DNA of 64,000 bases from Pseudomonadota bacterium (GTDB lineage Bacteria > Pseudomonadota > Gammaproteobacteria > Pseudomonadales > Pseudomonadaceae), in NCBI GenBank assembly GCA_023388335.1, contig JAEWGL010000079.1, forward strand, positions 16,912-80,911. Direction: 5' to 3'. Below the pieces are notes generated by a model. The model saw only the letters and a list, made by a program, of their open reading frames with translations, was not told the DNA's origin and did no database searches. The stretch's first letter is position 1; the number at the start of each line of letters is the position of its first letter. The translations under genes were made by a program, and so were the position numbers. Positions 43,537 through 52,230 of the stretch are shown piece by piece.

Positions 43537-43572
43537 CACAAAAAAACCGGCCTTCATGGCCGGTTTTTTGTG
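43537..43572. terminator. Bidirectional terminator between trxB and nadC
   Basis: Stem CACAAAAAAACCGGCC/GGCCGGTTTTTTGTG with a TTCAT loop, with A and T tracts, placed between convergent genes. Confidence 0.93.
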
Positions 43573-43585
43573 TCCGCGCGATGAC

Positions 43586-44434
43586 TCAGAGGCTCAGGCG
43601 CATCGACAGGTCGACAGCTTTCACATCCTTGGTCATGGCACCGATGGAGATGTAGTCCACACCGGTCTCGGCGATTACCCGAAGCGTATTCTCGCTGACG
43701 CCGCCGCTGGCTTCCAGCTTGGCCTTGCCGGCAGTGATGCGTACGGCTTCGCGCATTTCATCCAGGCTCAGCTCGTCGAGCATGATGATATCGGCCCCCG
43801 CCGTGAGCGCTTGCTGCAGCTCGGTCAGGCTCTCCACCTCGACTTCCACCGGCTTGCCTGGCGCGATGCGCCGCGCCGCGGTGATCGCTTCGGCGATGCC
43901 ACCGCTGGCGGCGATATGGTTTTCCTTGATCAGGAAGGCGTCGTAGAGGCCGATGCGGTGGTTGTCGCAGCCGCCGCAAGTGATCGCGTATTTTTGTGCC
44001 AGGCGCAGGCCAGGCAAGGTCTTGCGGGTATCGAGCAGGCGCACCTGGGTGCCAGCGACCAACTCGGCAAGCGATGCCGCGCGGGTAGCCACCCCCGACA
44101 GCATCTGCAGGAAGTTGAGCGCCGTGCGTTCGCCGCTGAGCAGGGAACGGGCCGGACCTTCGAGGTGGAACAACGTCTGGTTGGCCTTGGCACGGTCGCC
44201 ATCGCTGACCTGCCAGTGCACCGCCACGCGCGGATCGAGCTGGCGGAATACCGCGTCGACCCAGGACGTGCCGCTGATCACGCAGTCGTCACGGGTGATG
44301 ATGGTCGCCTTGGCCAGGCGCTCCGCCGGGATCAGTTGGGCGGTGATGTCGCCGCTGCCGATGTCTTCCAGCAACGCGCGGCGCACGTTGGCTTCGATTT
44401 CGGCGGTCAAATCGGCGAGGCGTAGGTTCGGCAT
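43586..44434 (-). CDS. nadC: Quinolinate phosphoribosyltransferase (decarboxylating)
   Basis: 282-residue enzyme converting quinolinate and PRPP to nicotinate mononucleotide in NAD synthesis. Motifs: LLEDIGSGDIT near the start, LDTRKTLPGLRLAQKYA with the active-site Arg/Lys, GGCDNHRIGLYDAFLIKENH and LEASGGVSENTLRVIAETGV. I use the ATG with GGAG eight bases upstream; a GTG four codons earlier overlaps that site. Convergent with trxB. Confidence 0.95.
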   Translation of the reverse strand: MPNLRLADLTAEIEANVRRALLEDIGSGDITAQLIPAERLAKATIITRDDCVISGTSWVDAVFRQLDPRVAVHWQVSDGDRAKANQTLFHLEGPARSLLSGERTALNFLQMLSGVATRAASLAELVAGTQVRLLDTRKTLPGLRLAQKYAITCGGCDNHRIGLYDAFLIKENHIAASGGIAEAITAARRIAPGKPVEVEVESLTELQQALTAGADIIMLDELSLDEMREAVRITAGKAKLEASGGVSENTLRVIAETGVDYISIGAMTKDVKAVDLSMRLSL

Positions 44435-44949
44435 GGTGGACTCCACAAGCTAGGTGCCGGCGATTATAGGGCAGGGCGGCGGCGTGTACAGCCGCCCAAG
44501 GCACGACCTTTGGTTAGTCGAACTGAGCATTTGGTCCAACTCGCGGTCTGAAACGCCTGACGAACGGTGCTGTGGCAAGCCCTGCGCTGGGCGGGAGCCA
44601 GGCGCTGTTGCTGGCGTGCCTGAAGCACGGCGACCGGCCCTCGCGTGGTCGTGGGCCGTAAAGACCATGGGCGGGTTCACCAGACTCGCCCTGGATTCGA
44701 CGGCCGCTCGTGAATTTTTCATCCGCCTGGAGCAACTGACCTGCGCGCCTGCGCCGATCTTGCGGTGTTGCTCACCGATGACGAACAGGCCCTGGCTCCA
44801 GTGAAGGTCCAGGACGACCGGCCGTTGGCCGCCGCGCTTGGACGGCTGGGTGGCCAGCCGCCGCTGTGAGCGGTGGCGATTTGTACCATGCATCCGTCAC
44901 AGGCTCGGGGCATACTGAGCCCACGTCCCATGTGTCTCAGGATTTGCCC
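44435..44949. other. Intergenic stretch with possible broken coding sequence
   Basis: No intact gene is seen. The left 60 bases should hold the nadC promoter. Between about 44530 and 44870 plus-strand frames show protein-like, GC3-rich segments that are interrupted: one reading gives ALLLACLKHGDRP then a stop; AAREFFIRLEQL continues in another frame as ACADLAVLLTDDEQALA and ends GRLGGQPPL at a TGA (44869-44871). In P. aeruginosa I recall an extra gene between nadC and ampD, so this could be a decayed relic. Confidence 0.4.
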
Positions 44950-45516
44950 ATGCAATTGGACCGTGAAACAGGCTGGTTCACCGGCGTCACCCATTGCCCC
45001 TCACCGAATTTCAACGCCCGTCCCGAAGGCGAATGCATTTCCCTGCTGGTGATCCACAACATCAGCCTGCCGCCCGGCTGCTTTGGTACCGGCAAGGTGC
45101 AGGCATTTTTCCAGAATGCCCTGGACCCAGACGAGCACCCGTACTTCCAGGGTATCGAGCACCTGAAAGTTTCCGCGCACTTGTTCGTCGAGCGCGATGG
45201 CGCGGTGACGCAGTTCGTTTCTTGCCTGGAGCGCGCCTGGCATGCGGGAATCTCAAGTTTCGAGGGTCGTGAGGCCTGCAATGATTTCTCCATCGGCATC
45301 GAGCTCGAAGGCACCGACGAGCTGCCCTACACCGATGCGCAATATGCGACGCTGGAGCAACTGACTTGGCAGATACGTGCGGCCTGGCCGGCCATCGACC
45401 GGCAACGCATCTGTGGTCACAGTGACATCGCCCCGGTGCGCAAGACCGATCCGGGGCCGGCTTTCGACTGGGAACGCTACCGCGCCTCCCTGCAGGACTA
45501 CGAGGACAAGGCATGA
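44950..45516 (+). CDS. ampD: 1,6-anhydro-N-acetylmuramyl-L-alanine amidase
   Basis: 188-residue cytoplasmic zinc amidase cleaving the peptide from anhydro-MurNAc muropeptides during wall recycling; its loss derepresses AmpC in species that have it. Zinc ligands are seen in LLVIHNISLP and in GHSDIAPVRKTDPGPAF (His and Asp), and the catalytic Glu in IGIELEGTD. No signal peptide. ATGA overlap links it to ampE. Confidence 0.95.
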   Translation: MQLDRETGWFTGVTHCPSPNFNARPEGECISLLVIHNISLPPGCFGTGKVQAFFQNALDPDEHPYFQGIEHLKVSAHLFVERDGAVTQFVSCLERAWHAGISSFEGREACNDFSIGIELEGTDELPYTDAQYATLEQLTWQIRAAWPAIDRQRICGHSDIAPVRKTDPGPAFDWERYRASLQDYEDKA

Positions 45517-46343
45517 GTTTTCTGGTGTTGGTGCTGGTATTGTGGGTCGAGAAGTTTTCCGCGATGCGGCACCGGCTGCAGCGAGACGGCTTCTTTCTCG
45601 GCGAGCTGGTCCGACTGGAGCGCAGCGGCAAGGTGCACCCTTGGTGGACCTTGAGCATCCTGGTGCTGGCGCCCGTCGCGCTGCTGGTGCTGCTGCTGTA
45701 CGTGCTGGAGCCCGTGGCCTACGGCCTGCTGGCCTTACCTGTGCATCTGCTGGTGTTGATCTACAGCCTTGGCCGTGGTGACACCAAGGCGGCTCTTGGC
45801 CCCTTCCGCGATGCCTGGCGACGCGGCGACCAGCAAGCCGCGCTGCACGTGGCCGAGCGTGACCTGGGGCTGGTCGCCGAGGATGCCGATGGCCTGCTCT
45901 CGCGGGTCCAGGGCCACCTGCTGTGGCAAGCCTACCAGAGCTTCTTCGCGGTCATTTTCTGGTACTTCCTGCTCGGTCCCGGCGCGGCACTGGCCTACCG
46001 CTTGCTCGACCTGTGCGCGCAGCACAGCCGCCAGGCCGCGCTCCAGCACCGTGCCGAGCAGCTGCGCCATGCCCTGGACTGGCTGCCGGTACGGGGGCTG
46101 GCCCTGAGCTTTGCCTTGGTGGGCAACTTCATGGCGGTCAGCCGGTTGATGCTGCACGAATTGCTGAACTGGCAAATCAGCGCCGCTCACCTGGTGGCCA
46201 AGGTCGGACAGGTCGCCGACGATCTCCAGCCGGGCGAGGCCGGCCCGCAAGGCCTGGCCACCCTGGATAGCTTGTGGGAGCTGCTGCTGCGCTGCGCGGT
46301 GCTGTGGTATGCGGCCTTTGCGTTGTGGACGGTGCTCGGGTAA
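45513..46343 (+). CDS. ampE: Regulatory signalling membrane protein AmpE
   Basis: 276-residue inner-membrane protein with about four membrane helices, starting MSFLVLVLVLWVEKFSAMRH. AmpE is related to CobD/CbiB-type membrane proteins and accompanies AmpD; its role is poorly known. The start overlaps the ampD stop by 4 bases, so they form one ampDE operon. No terminator-like hairpin is clear before the convergent tatD gene. Confidence 0.92.
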   Translation: MSFLVLVLVLWVEKFSAMRHRLQRDGFFLGELVRLERSGKVHPWWTLSILVLAPVALLVLLLYVLEPVAYGLLALPVHLLVLIYSLGRGDTKAALGPFRDAWRRGDQQAALHVAERDLGLVAEDADGLLSRVQGHLLWQAYQSFFAVIFWYFLLGPGAALAYRLLDLCAQHSRQAALQHRAEQLRHALDWLPVRGLALSFALVGNFMAVSRLMLHELLNWQISAAHLVAKVGQVADDLQPGEAGPQGLATLDSLWELLLRCAVLWYAAFALWTVLG

Positions 46344-46370
46344 GGCCTTCGCCGAAGGCTTGCCAGGCCA

Positions 46371-47147
46371 TTACCAGCCGAACAGCTCACAGGCATTACG
46401 GCGGGTGACCTCGGCCAGCGTCTGGGCGTTGACCCCGATCACTTCGGCCAGCGCCGTGGCGATCTCAGGCAGATGCTCCGGACTGTTCCGTTGCCCCGCA
46501 AACATGGCCGGCGCCATGTCTGGCGCATCGGTTTCCAGGACCAGGCTCTCCAGCGGTAACCGCGGCAGCACCTTGCGCAGGCGCAGGGCCTGGGGCCAGG
46601 TGGCGGCGCCGCCGAGGCCGAGCTTGAAGCCGAGCTTGATGTATTCGCGGGCCTCTTCGTAGCTGCCGGCGAAGGCATGGATGATGCCGGCACGCTTGAG
46701 CTTGTAGCGCTTGAGGGTGGCGATCACCTGGGCATGGCTGCGGCGCACGTGGAGCAGGGCCGGCAGATCGAAGTCCACCGCCAACTGCAGCTGCGCTTCG
46801 AACAGCGCCTGCTGGCGCGCCTTGTCCAGCTCCGGCAGGTAGTAGTCCAAGCCGAACTCGCCGACCGCACATAACTGGGCATGGCCGTGCAGCTGCTCGA
46901 GCCAGTCGCGCAAGTGCCCAAGATGCTCGGGAAGGTGCTGCTCGAGGTAGACCGGGTGCAGGCCGAAGGCGGCGTGCAGGCGTGGGTCACCGCACACCAG
47001 GTCCCAGACCCGCTGCCAGTTGTCCTGATGGACCCCCAGCAGCACCATGCGCTCGACCCCGCGCGCACTGGCATTGGCAAGCAGACGGTCGCGGTCGGCG
47101 TCGAAGTCTGGAAAGTCCAGATGGGTGTGGGTGTCGATCAGGCGCAT
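46371..47147 (-). CDS. TatD-family metal-dependent DNase
   Basis: 258-residue TIM-barrel hydrolase. The metal-binding HTHLDFPDF is at the start (MRLIDTHTHLDF); Glu in AVGEFGLDYY, His residues in LPALLHVRRSH and IIHAFAGS, and Asp in LVLETDAPDM are in the usual order. The start follows the cra stop after two bases, so it is the second gene of a cra-tatD unit. DNase or RNase activity in repair and RNA quality control is known for the family. Confidence 0.92.
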   Translation of the reverse strand: MRLIDTHTHLDFPDFDADRDRLLANASARGVERMVLLGVHQDNWQRVWDLVCGDPRLHAAFGLHPVYLEQHLPEHLGHLRDWLEQLHGHAQLCAVGEFGLDYYLPELDKARQQALFEAQLQLAVDFDLPALLHVRRSHAQVIATLKRYKLKRAGIIHAFAGSYEEAREYIKLGFKLGLGGAATWPQALRLRKVLPRLPLESLVLETDAPDMAPAMFAGQRNSPEHLPEIATALAEVIGVNAQTLAEVTRRNACELFGW

Positions 47148-47149
47148 GC

Positions 47150-48145
47150 TCAGGCCGGGACGATGCGTTGCTTGAAGGTGCGGGCAATGGCGTGCACGCC
47201 TGGTTCGTAGCGCTTGTCTTCCACGGCGGCCAGGGCCAGCTCCAATGCGGTGGCGGCGATCAGGCCGTGTTGCTGGGCCATGGCGTTGACCGGCAGGGGC
47301 AGGAAGTCGAGCAGCTGGTTGTCACCGAAGGTGCCCAACTGCAGGCTGCGCGCATCGGCCGGGCGTGCTTGCAGGGCATCGAACACGCCTTGCAGCAGGA
47401 CGTAGGACGTGGTCACCAAGGCATCGGGGAGGCCGCCCAGTTCGGCGATCAGTTGCTGCATCAGGCGTTGACCGCACGCGCGGCTGAAGGCCTCGCCCTG
47501 GTAGCGGCTGACCTGGCCCTGGAACCCTTGCAAGGCCTGATCGAAGCCCCCGGCGCGGGCCTGGCTGACGCTCAGCTCCGGGCGGGCGCCGATCAGGGCG
47601 ATGCGCTGGGGCGCCGTGACCAGCAGGCTTTGCGCCAGTTGCAAGCTGGCGTGGAGGTCGTCGCTGATCACCGAGCAGAAATGTTGCGGATCGAGGCGAC
47701 GGTCGATGGCGATTACCGGCAGGCCCTTGTCTTGCAACTCGCGATAGCTGTGGTCTTCGGCGGGCAGGCAACTGGCAACGAACAGGGCGTCGCAGCGACG
47801 CGCGCGGAACAGTTGCTGCAACTGGCGTTCGCTGTCGGGCTGGTCGTCGCTGCTGGCGATCAGCAGCTGGTAGCCACGGGCACGGGCGCCTTGCTCGAGC
47901 TGCTTGGCGATGCGCGCGTAGCTGGGGTTTTCCAGGTCTGGAAGGATGAAGCCGAGCGTGCGGGTATGCCGGCTGCGCAGGCCCGCGGCTTGGGGATTGG
48001 GCGTGAAGCCGTGGGCCTCGACCACCGCGCGCACGCGCTCGACAGTGCTGTTGCTGATGCGCTGCTGTTCGGCCTTGCCATTGATGACGTAGCTGGCGGT
48101 GGTGACGGACACACCGGCCAGACGGGCGATATCGCTGAGTTTCAC
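47150..48145 (-). CDS. cra: Catabolite repressor/activator Cra (FruR), LacI family
   Basis: 331-residue repressor. An N-terminal LacI-type helix-turn-helix (MKLSDIARLAGVSVTTASYV) with hinge GKAEQQRISNSTVERVR is followed by a periplasmic-binding-protein-like effector domain; in P. putida the known effector is fructose-1-phosphate, as I recall. Divergent from fruBKA with one good Cra site between. Downstream tatD is coupled by a two-base gap. Confidence 0.95.
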   Translation of the reverse strand: MKLSDIARLAGVSVTTASYVINGKAEQQRISNSTVERVRAVVEAHGFTPNPQAAGLRSRHTRTLGFILPDLENPSYARIAKQLEQGARARGYQLLIASSDDQPDSERQLQQLFRARRCDALFVASCLPAEDHSYRELQDKGLPVIAIDRRLDPQHFCSVISDDLHASLQLAQSLLVTAPQRIALIGARPELSVSQARAGGFDQALQGFQGQVSRYQGEAFSRACGQRLMQQLIAELGGLPDALVTTSYVLLQGVFDALQARPADARSLQLGTFGDNQLLDFLPLPVNAMAQQHGLIAATALELALAAVEDKRYEPGVHAIARTFKQRIVPA

Positions 48146-48300
48146 CGAATTTTCCTTGTTATTACCGGGGCTGCTGTTGAACGTGGCCGGCCAGTGTCAC
48201 CGATCCTTGGGTTCTTGCGCAGATGACCATTGTCGCAATTGTCCGACAGGATGGGGCTTTTTCGATGGAAGATTATCGAGTAACGTGCCCGCTGATCCAG

Positions 48301-48316
48301 ATTAATCGTTTCAGCA
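48301..48316. promoter_or_regulatory. Cra operator of the cra-fruBKA region
   Basis: The plus strand reads ATTAATCGTTTCAGCA; the minus strand GCTGAAACGATTAA fits the classic Cra consensus (RSTGAAWCSNTHHW) at each position. It differs by one base from the TTAAACGTTTCA site I recall for P. putida Cra. It is 115-130 bases before the fruB start. Confidence 0.8.
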
Positions 48317-48395
48317 GGCGTTTTTACTGCCCTGTCTGTCGCCTGCGTCGAGGGCTGCCACACTGGTCCTTGTCAGAAATTTCACAACAATACCT

Positions 48396-48415
48396 CAGTA
48401 CCGGCTCAGGTACTG
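48396..48415 (+). promoter_or_regulatory. Short hairpin in the fruB leader
   Basis: CAGTACC-GGCTCA-GGTACTG is a perfect 7-bp inverted repeat ending 15 bases before the start codon and directly upstream of the GAGGAGAAAGG ribosome site. A near AANAANAA sequence (AACAATAC) is a few bases further upstream, a possible Crc-Hfq contact. Confidence 0.45.
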
Positions 48416-48430
48416 CAGAGGAGAAAGGTC

Positions 48431-51283
48431 ATGCTCGAGCTCGCCAAGGAGCAGATAGCCATGGGGCAGGTTGCGGCGGACAAGCCCGCAGCGCTACGCC
48501 TGTTGGCCGATCGTCTGGTTGCCGATGGGTTGGTCGCCGAAGGCTACCTTGAGGGTTTGCAAGCGCGCGAGGCACAAGGCTCGACCTTCCTCGGCCAAGG
48601 CATCGCCATTCCCCATGGCACGCCGCAGACCCGCGACCTGGTATTTGCCACCGGTGTGCGCCTGCTGCAGTTCCCCGACGGTGTGGACTGGGGGGACGGG
48701 CAGATCGTCTACCTGGCCATTGGTATCGCTGCCCGTTCCGACGAACACTTGCGCCTGCTGCAACTGCTGACCCGCGCCCTGGGCGAGACCGACCTTGCCC
48801 AGGCGCTGCGCCGGGCCGGCTCCGCCGAGGCGCTGCTCAAGCTGCTGCAAGGCGCGCCCCAGGCGCTGGCCCTGGATGCGCAACTGATCGGGCTGGGCGT
48901 GGCAGCCGATGATTTCGACGAGCTGGCCTGGCGCGGTGCGCGCCTGCTGCAACGCGCCGAATGCGTCGACAACGGCTTTGCCGCCGTGCTGCAGCAGGCC
49001 GAGCCGCTGCCGCTCGGCGAGGGCCTGTGGTGGCTGCACAGCGAACGGCAGGTGCGCCAGCCTGGTCTGGCCTTCGTCACCCCGCAGCAACCCCTGCGCT
49101 ACCGCGATCAACCGCTCAATGGCCTGTTTTGCCTGGCCAGCCTGGGCGTTGCGCACCAGGCGTTGCTTGAACGGCTCTGCGAAGTGCTGATCGAAGGCCG
49201 CGGGCAGATGCTCTACCAGGCCACCAGCAGCCGCGCCGTGCTGCAAGTGCTGGGCGGCGACGTGCCGGCGGACTGGCCGAGCGTTCGCGTGGTCCTGGCC
49301 AACCCCCACGGCCTGCACGCACGTCCGGCCAAGGCCCTGGCGCAGTTGGCCAAGGGCTTCGAGGGCGATATCCGCGTGCGGCTGGTCGACAGCACCCAGC
49401 CGGCAGTGTCGGTGAAGAGCTTGAGCAAGTTGCTCAGCCTCGGGGCGCGGCGCGGCCAGGTGCTGGAGCTGATTGCCGAGCCGAGCATCGCTGATGACGC
49501 CTTGCCCGTGCTGCGGGCAGCGATCGTCGAGGGCCTGGGCGAGGAGGTGGAGCCTTTGGCCGCCGCGCCTGAGCCATTGATGGCGACGCCTGAAGTCAAG
49601 CTTGTAGCGCCCCCCGCCGGCAGCCGGATCCAGGGCGTGGCGGCATCGCCAGGCATCGTCTGCGGGCCGGCGCACGTCCAGGTCGAGCGCAAGATCGACT
49701 ACCCGCTGCGCGGTGAGTCGCTGCAGCATGAGCGCCTGCAGCTGTGCCGTGCACTGGCGGTGGTCGGTGGCGAGCTGCAAGAGCTGGTGCAACGCAGCGA
49801 CAAGGCCATCGGCGAAATCTTCGTTACCCACCAGGAAATGCTGGCCGACCCGGCCTTGACCGATGACGTCGAGCAGCGCCTGCGCCAGGGTGAAAGCGCT
49901 GCTGCGGCGTGGATGGCGGTGATCGAGGCTGCCGCGCGCCAGCAGGAGTCGCTCAACGACGCGCTGCTCGCCGAGCGCGCCGCCGACCTGCGCGACGTCG
50001 GTCGGCGGGTGCTGGCGCAGCTGTGCGGCTTCGAGGAGCACCCGGCGCCGGAGCAACCTTATGTGTTAGTGATGGCCGAGGTCGGCCCGTCAGACGTCGC
50101 CCGCCTGGACCCGGCGCGGGTCGCTGGCATCGTCACCGCCCACGGCGGCGCGACCGCGCACAGCGCCATCGTCGCCCGCGCGCTGGGGATTCCCGCGGTG
50201 GTGGGTGTCGGTGAGGCGGTACTGTTGCTGGACGCTGGCACGCTGTTACTGCTCGATGGCCAGCGTGGGCGCCTGAGCGTGGCCCCGGCCGAGGACGAGC
50301 TGCAACGCGCCCTGGCCGAGCGCGCGCAGCGCGAACAGCGCCTGCAGGCGGCCTGGGCACACCGTCTGGCACCGGCGGTGACGCGCGACGGCCATGCCGT
50401 CGAGGTATTCGCCAACATCGGCCAGAGCACGGGTATCGACAAGGTCGTCGACCAGGGCGCCGAAGGCGTCGGCTTGCTGCGCACCGAGCTGATCTTCATG
50501 GCGCACCCCCAGGCGCCGGATGTCGCGACCCAGGAAGCCGAATACCGCCGCGTGCTCGATGGGCTTGGCGGACGACCGCTGGTGGTGCGTACGCTCGACG
50601 TCGGTGGCGACAAGCCCTTGCCGTACTGGCCGATCGCCGCGGAAGAAAACCCTTTCCTCGGCGTGCGCGGCGTGCGCCTGACCCTGCAACGTCCGCAGAT
50701 CATGGAGGACCAGTTGCGCGCCTTGCTCCAGGCCGCGGGCGAGCGGCCGCTGCGGATCATGTTTCCGATGGTTGGGCAGGTCCAGGAATGGCGCCAGGCC
50801 CGGGCCATGGTCGAGCGTCTGCGCGAGCAGATCCCGGTCAGCGACCTGCAGCTGGGCATCATGGTCGAGGTGCCGTCGGCGGCCCTGCTGGCGCCTCGGT
50901 TGGCGCGCGAAGTCGACTTCTTCAGCATCGGCACCAACGACCTGACCCAGTACACCCTGGCCATCGACCGCGGTCACCCGAGCCTTTCCGCGCAAGCCGA
51001 CGGCCTGCACCCGGCGGTATTGCAGCTGATCGACATGACCGTGCGCGCCGCCCACGCCGAAGGCAAGTGGGTCGGCGTGTGCGGCGAACTGGCGGCCGAT
51101 CCGCAGGCGGTGGCGCTGTTGCTTGGCCTTGACGTGGACGAACTCAGCGTCTCGGCGCGCAGCATCGCCGAGGTCAAGGCGCTGGTCCGCGAAACCGATC
51201 ACCAACAGGCCCGCGCGCTGGCGCGCCAGGCCTTGCAGCAAGACAGCGCCGAAGCGGTACGGGCGCTGGTGGAGAATCACTGA
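48431..51283 (+). CDS. fruB: Fructose PTS fusion protein EIIA-HPr-EI
   Basis: 950-residue multiphosphoryl transfer protein passing phosphate from PEP to FruA. Order: EIIA-Fru with His in GIAIPHGTPQTRDL (residues 1-145), a linker domain, HPr with phospho-His in NPHGLHARPAKAL (about 285-370), and enzyme I (about 400-950) with GGATAHSAIVARALGIP and the PEP-binding VGLLRTELIFMAHP and EVPSAALLA. It is self-sufficient for fructose uptake. The ATG has a strong AGGAGAAAGG. Its stop overlaps the fruK start by one base. Under Cra control, by the operator upstream. Confidence 0.97.
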   Translation: MLELAKEQIAMGQVAADKPAALRLLADRLVADGLVAEGYLEGLQAREAQGSTFLGQGIAIPHGTPQTRDLVFATGVRLLQFPDGVDWGDGQIVYLAIGIAARSDEHLRLLQLLTRALGETDLAQALRRAGSAEALLKLLQGAPQALALDAQLIGLGVAADDFDELAWRGARLLQRAECVDNGFAAVLQQAEPLPLGEGLWWLHSERQVRQPGLAFVTPQQPLRYRDQPLNGLFCLASLGVAHQALLERLCEVLIEGRGQMLYQATSSRAVLQVLGGDVPADWPSVRVVLANPHGLHARPAKALAQLAKGFEGDIRVRLVDSTQPAVSVKSLSKLLSLGARRGQVLELIAEPSIADDALPVLRAAIVEGLGEEVEPLAAAPEPLMATPEVKLVAPPAGSRIQGVAASPGIVCGPAHVQVERKIDYPLRGESLQHERLQLCRALAVVGGELQELVQRSDKAIGEIFVTHQEMLADPALTDDVEQRLRQGESAAAAWMAVIEAAARQQESLNDALLAERAADLRDVGRRVLAQLCGFEEHPAPEQPYVLVMAEVGPSDVARLDPARVAGIVTAHGGATAHSAIVARALGIPAVVGVGEAVLLLDAGTLLLLDGQRGRLSVAPAEDELQRALAERAQREQRLQAAWAHRLAPAVTRDGHAVEVFANIGQSTGIDKVVDQGAEGVGLLRTELIFMAHPQAPDVATQEAEYRRVLDGLGGRPLVVRTLDVGGDKPLPYWPIAAEENPFLGVRGVRLTLQRPQIMEDQLRALLQAAGERPLRIMFPMVGQVQEWRQARAMVERLREQIPVSDLQLGIMVEVPSAALLAPRLAREVDFFSIGTNDLTQYTLAIDRGHPSLSAQADGLHPAVLQLIDMTVRAAHAEGKWVGVCGELAADPQAVALLLGLDVDELSVSARSIAEVKALVRETDHQQARALARQALQQDSAEAVRALVENH

Positions 51284-52230
51284 TGGCCAAGATCCTTACC
51301 CTGACCCTCAATCCTGCGCTGGACGTCACCATCAGCCTGGATGTGCTGCGCGCCGGGCACGTCAACCGCTGCCAGGCCCAGCACAGCCACGCCGCCGGCA
51401 AGGGCCTGAACGTTGCCCAGGTGCTGGCCGACCTCGGGCACAGTGTCAGCGTCGGTGGCTTCCTCGGCTGCGACAACCTGCAACCGTTCGAGGCATTGTT
51501 CGACCGGCGCGGCTTTGCCGACTGCTTCGTCCGGGTGCCTGGCGAAACCCGCAGCAACATCAAGCTGGTCGAGGCCGATGGGCGCGTCACCGACATCAAT
51601 GGCCAGGGGCCGGAGGTCGATGAGTGCGCCCAGAGTGCCTTGTTGCGCAGTCTCGAGCCGCTCGCCACCGGCCACGACGCGGTAGTGGTGGCCGGCAGCT
51701 TGCCTCGCGGGATCAGCCCGCAATGGCTGCGCCAACTGCTGTTGCAGCTCAAGACCCAGGGCCTCAGGGTCGTCCTGGACAGCAGCGGCGAAGCCCTGCG
51801 CGCCGGCCTGGAGGCCGCCCCCTGGCTGGTCAAGCCGAACGCCGAAGAGCTTGGCGAGGTGCTCGGCGTGCCGGTGCTGGGCCGCGCCGAACAGCGTGCC
51901 GCGGCCGAGCGACTGTTGGCCAGCGGCGTCGAGCATGTGGTGGTGTCCCAGGGAGCGCAGGGCCTGAGCTGGTACGCCCAGGGCCAGGTGCTGCACGCAC
52001 AGCCGCCGCAGGTGCGGGTGGCCAGTACTGTCGGGGCGGGGGATTCCCTGGTGGCGGGCATGCTGCACGGCCTGCTGCAAGCGGAAAAGCCCAGCCAGAC
52101 GCTGCGCCGCGCCACGGCCATCGCTGCCCAGGCCGTCACCCAGATCGGCTTCGGTCTGGGTGACCGCGCGCAACTGGCGCAGCTGGAAGCCGCTGTGCAA
52201 CTGACAGAAGAACAAGAGGGTTGCCAATGA
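51283..52230 (+). CDS. fruK: 1-phosphofructokinase
   Basis: 315-residue PfkB-family kinase making fructose-1,6-bisphosphate from fructose-1-phosphate. It starts MAKILTLTLNPALDVTISLD and has HAAGKGLNVAQVLADLG and the C-terminal ATP/active-site motif STVGAGDSLVAGML with catalytic Asp. It overlaps both neighbours by one and four bases, in line with tight translational coupling of fruBKA. Confidence 0.96.
   Translation: MAKILTLTLNPALDVTISLDVLRAGHVNRCQAQHSHAAGKGLNVAQVLADLGHSVSVGGFLGCDNLQPFEALFDRRGFADCFVRVPGETRSNIKLVEADGRVTDINGQGPEVDECAQSALLRSLEPLATGHDAVVVAGSLPRGISPQWLRQLLLQLKTQGLRVVLDSSGEALRAGLEAAPWLVKPNAEELGEVLGVPVLGRAEQRAAAERLLASGVEHVVVSQGAQGLSWYAQGQVLHAQPPQVRVASTVGAGDSLVAGMLHGLLQAEKPSQTLRRATAIAAQAVTQIGFGLGDRAQLAQLEAAVQLTEEQEGCQ

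Noticed and set aside
44454..44804. 116-codon plus-strand frame between nadC and ampD
   Set aside because: It begins within the nadC promoter region, has no ribosome site, and its middle fits better as a frameshifted relic.
48494..50056. Minus-strand open frame inside fruB
   Set aside because: It lies opposite the well-supported FruB domains and has no start context.
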